DNA of 8,086 nucleotides from CAYXVU01 sp964468725 (GTDB taxonomy: Bacteria > Acidobacteriota > Blastocatellia > UBA7656), in the NCBI GenBank assembly GCA_964468725.1, contig CAYXVU010000259.1, positions 1 to 8,086 on the forward strand. Reading direction: 5' to 3'. The position numbers and the translations under genes are program-made. The notes under the pieces are model-generated. The model did no database searches, was not told the origin of the DNA, and worked only from the letters and a program-made list of their open reading frames with translations. Below are positions 7,100 to 8,086 of the stretch, piece after piece. Every line of letters begins with the position of its first letter. Position 1 is the first letter of the stretch.

Positions 7100-7342
7100 T
7101 TAATGACCAAAAGCTTCGTCTCCGTATGCTTCTTCGCATCGTTCACAGATGAATGGGTTATTGGATGGATCGAAGGACATCGCCGATGAAACGTTTTGGT
7201 AGGTATTCTCGTCTACGTAAAAAACGGCATTGCATTCGCGGCAATGTAATCCATAAGGGCGGGTTTTAGTTGGTCGAGTCGAATGATTTCGAATCAGACT
7301 TTCTTGCCCTCCCGGAATAATCAATTCCTTCCGTCTGTCCAT
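7100..7342 (-). CDS. Small zinc-ribbon protein (CxxC...CxxC), function unknown
   Basis: This 80-residue protein starts at the ATG complementary to 7340-7342 and ends with TAA complementary to 7100-7102. It has two CxxC knuckles, C34-R-E-C37 and C66-E-R-C69, separated by 28 residues, in the settings GLHCRECNAVFYVD and PFICERCEEAYGDE. This is the usual look of a zinc-ribbon that binds one Zn2+. The basic N-terminus (MDRRKEL, then RPTKTRPY) could contact nucleic acid, and the tail is acidic. No further domain is seen, so a specific function cannot be assigned; small transcription- or translation-associated ribbon proteins are possible. AGGAGG stands four bases before the start and a probable promoter lies just upstream, so it is likely expressed alone. 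I do not recognise a named gene. Confidence 0.72.
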   Translation of the reverse strand: MDRRKELIIPGGQESLIRNHSTRPTKTRPYGLHCRECNAVFYVDENTYQNVSSAMSFDPSNNPFICERCEEAYGDEAFGH

Positions 7343-7346
7343 AAAG

Positions 7347-7352
7347 CCTCCT
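7347..7352 (-). promoter_or_regulatory. Shine-Dalgarno of the zinc-ribbon gene
   Basis: The - strand reads TAGGAGGCTTTATG: a full AGGAGG four bases before the ATG. The spacing is short, but the match is perfect and is the main support for this small gene being real. Confidence 0.7.
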
Positions 7353-7365
7353 AGACTCAGTCTTG

Positions 7366-7393
7366 ATTACCTTGTAAAAGTACCAATTGCCAA
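7366..7393 (-). promoter_or_regulatory. Probable sigma-70-type promoter of the zinc-ribbon gene
   Basis: On the - strand TTGGCA (7388-7393, 5 of 6 to TTGACA) is followed 16 bases later by GGTAAT (7366-7371, 4 of 6 to TATAAT). Transcription would then begin some 15-20 bases before the ATG, leaving room for the ribosome binding site. The match was found by eye; chance matches of this quality are common in short intergenic DNA. Confidence 0.35.
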
Positions 7394-7963
7394 AAGCCTT
7401 CTGCGCCTACCCTTGAATTCCCTTCCTCTCATCGAAGACCAAAACCCATTGCAGAGCGTAAATCTTTGCCCTTTATAGATTCCGAGAACTCGCGGATTCT
7501 TCTGCGCTGTAAGTGGTGCGGCAATTCCGATGCCATCGAGGAAGTCCAATTGAAGACGAGAATATGCGTGCATCGTGGCCTCTCGTCGTTTTGCGGCAGT
7601 ACACTTTGCGTACTTTTACTCAACCAACTTGAGAATCTTTGCGCAATAATCTGGGATGATCGCCTCTCGGCGTGGAGAATGGAATCGTTCAAAACTGAGG
7701 CAACAGACCGCACGGCTAAGACCGAAGCCCTCCTCCCAACCGCCCGACAGTAGCCGATCTGGCCAGAACGAAGAATTTTTCGGCATACCTCAAGCAGGTT
7801 ATTGTATCAATCAAGACGGCAGGTGAGTGAGTTGCGCTGCCTACAGGCGCTTAACCGTATTGAAAGAGGAAGCGAGCAACGGCGATCCGCTCAAGTTACG
7901 GATGGTGCGCAAAGCAGATCGTGAGTGGCTCCCCAAAGTTGGCAGCGTAGTGATGCAGGCACA

Positions 7964-8039
7964 CAAAATAAAGCTTTGCGGTTCATATTCGCGCCTTATC
8001 ACAGAGAGTCATAGAGAGTCATCAGCTTGCAAAATAAAG
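7964..8039 (+). repeat. Direct repeat pair CAAAATAAAG
   Basis: CAAAATAAAG occurs at 7964-7973 and again at 8030-8039. The ten-base match is exact and the pair flanks the tandem repeat described separately. At this length and A-richness it may be chance. Confidence 0.4.
8003..8022 (+). repeat. Tandem duplication of a 10-base unit AGAGAGTCAT
   Basis: AGAGAGTCAT is present twice without a spacer, at 8003-8012 and 8013-8022. Both copies are exact. It looks like a slippage duplication in non-coding DNA and has no evident role. Confidence 0.75.
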
Positions 8040-8086
8040 GATGCTGCCTACTCCGAACACTCTCACGAACTCCGAGACCAGACTGA

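Larger units (their letters stand above)
7394..8086. other. Stretch without a convincing gene
   Basis: I read both strands here. The open frames are short, start on TTG or weak ATGs and lack ribosome binding sites: 7466-7753 + (TTG start, contains CKWCG), 7429-7713 -, 7656-7826 + (56 codons from ATG), and 7827-8086 +, which stays open to the window edge. None gives a recognisable protein. No tRNA, rRNA or CRISPR pattern and no clear inverted terminal repeats of an insertion sequence were seen. The frames at 7656-7826 and 7827-8086 are in the same phase and separated only by TGA at 7824-7826, so a decayed gene is possible but unproven. Confidence 0.6.

Noticed and set aside
7429..7713. 94-codon - strand frame
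   Set aside because: No recognisable motif or ribosome binding site; it overlaps another equally weak frame.
7466..7753. 95-codon + strand frame with a CKWCG string
   Set aside because: TTG start, no ribosome binding site, only one CxxC, and a low-complexity tail; not enough to call a gene.

Overview
This bacterial window carries six genes on the + strand followed by one small convergent gene on the - strand. Base composition is close to even by eye, and intergenic spaces are short on the left and long on the right. A run of exactly 100 Ns (6387-6486) shows that this is a scaffold from a draft or metagenome assembly. Nothing in the window fixes the lineage. An NrfD protein of the ActC kind next to an ActD-like protein occurs in several environmental phyla (Acidobacteriota, Chloroflexota and Bacteroidota relatives). 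Acidobacteriota is only a weak guess.

Left part (1-2987): the 3' end of a membrane respiratory complex operon of the complex iron-sulfur molybdoenzyme (CISM) / alternative complex III superfamily. In order it holds the C-terminal domain of a molybdopterin oxidoreductase catalytic subunit, a four-cluster ferredoxin subunit, a ten-helix NrfD/ActC-type quinone-interacting membrane subunit, and a small two-helix protein that resembles ActD (DUF3341) of alternative complex III. The last three genes overlap or nearly abut. Electrons would pass between the quinone pool at NrfD, the Fe-S chain, and the molybdopterin subunit or an unseen partner. The substrate and the direction of flow cannot be read because most of the catalytic subunit lies outside the window. 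The ferredoxin has 15 cluster cysteines instead of 16, which predicts one [3Fe-4S] cluster.

Middle part (3074-6257): a full-length P-type ATPase of the MgtA (IIIB, Mg2+) kind, then a six-helix membrane protein with a YjdF/DUF2238-like look. The second gene starts 34 bases after the first ends and has a strong ribosome binding site, so the two are probably co-transcribed.

Right part (6258-8086): the assembly gap, then a DUF457/YdjM-type membrane-bound metal-dependent hydrolase whose start can be placed just right of the gap. Next is a small CxxC...CxxC zinc-ribbon protein on the - strand with its own probable promoter. The last ~690 bases hold no convincing gene, only weak open frames and two short direct repeats near the edge.
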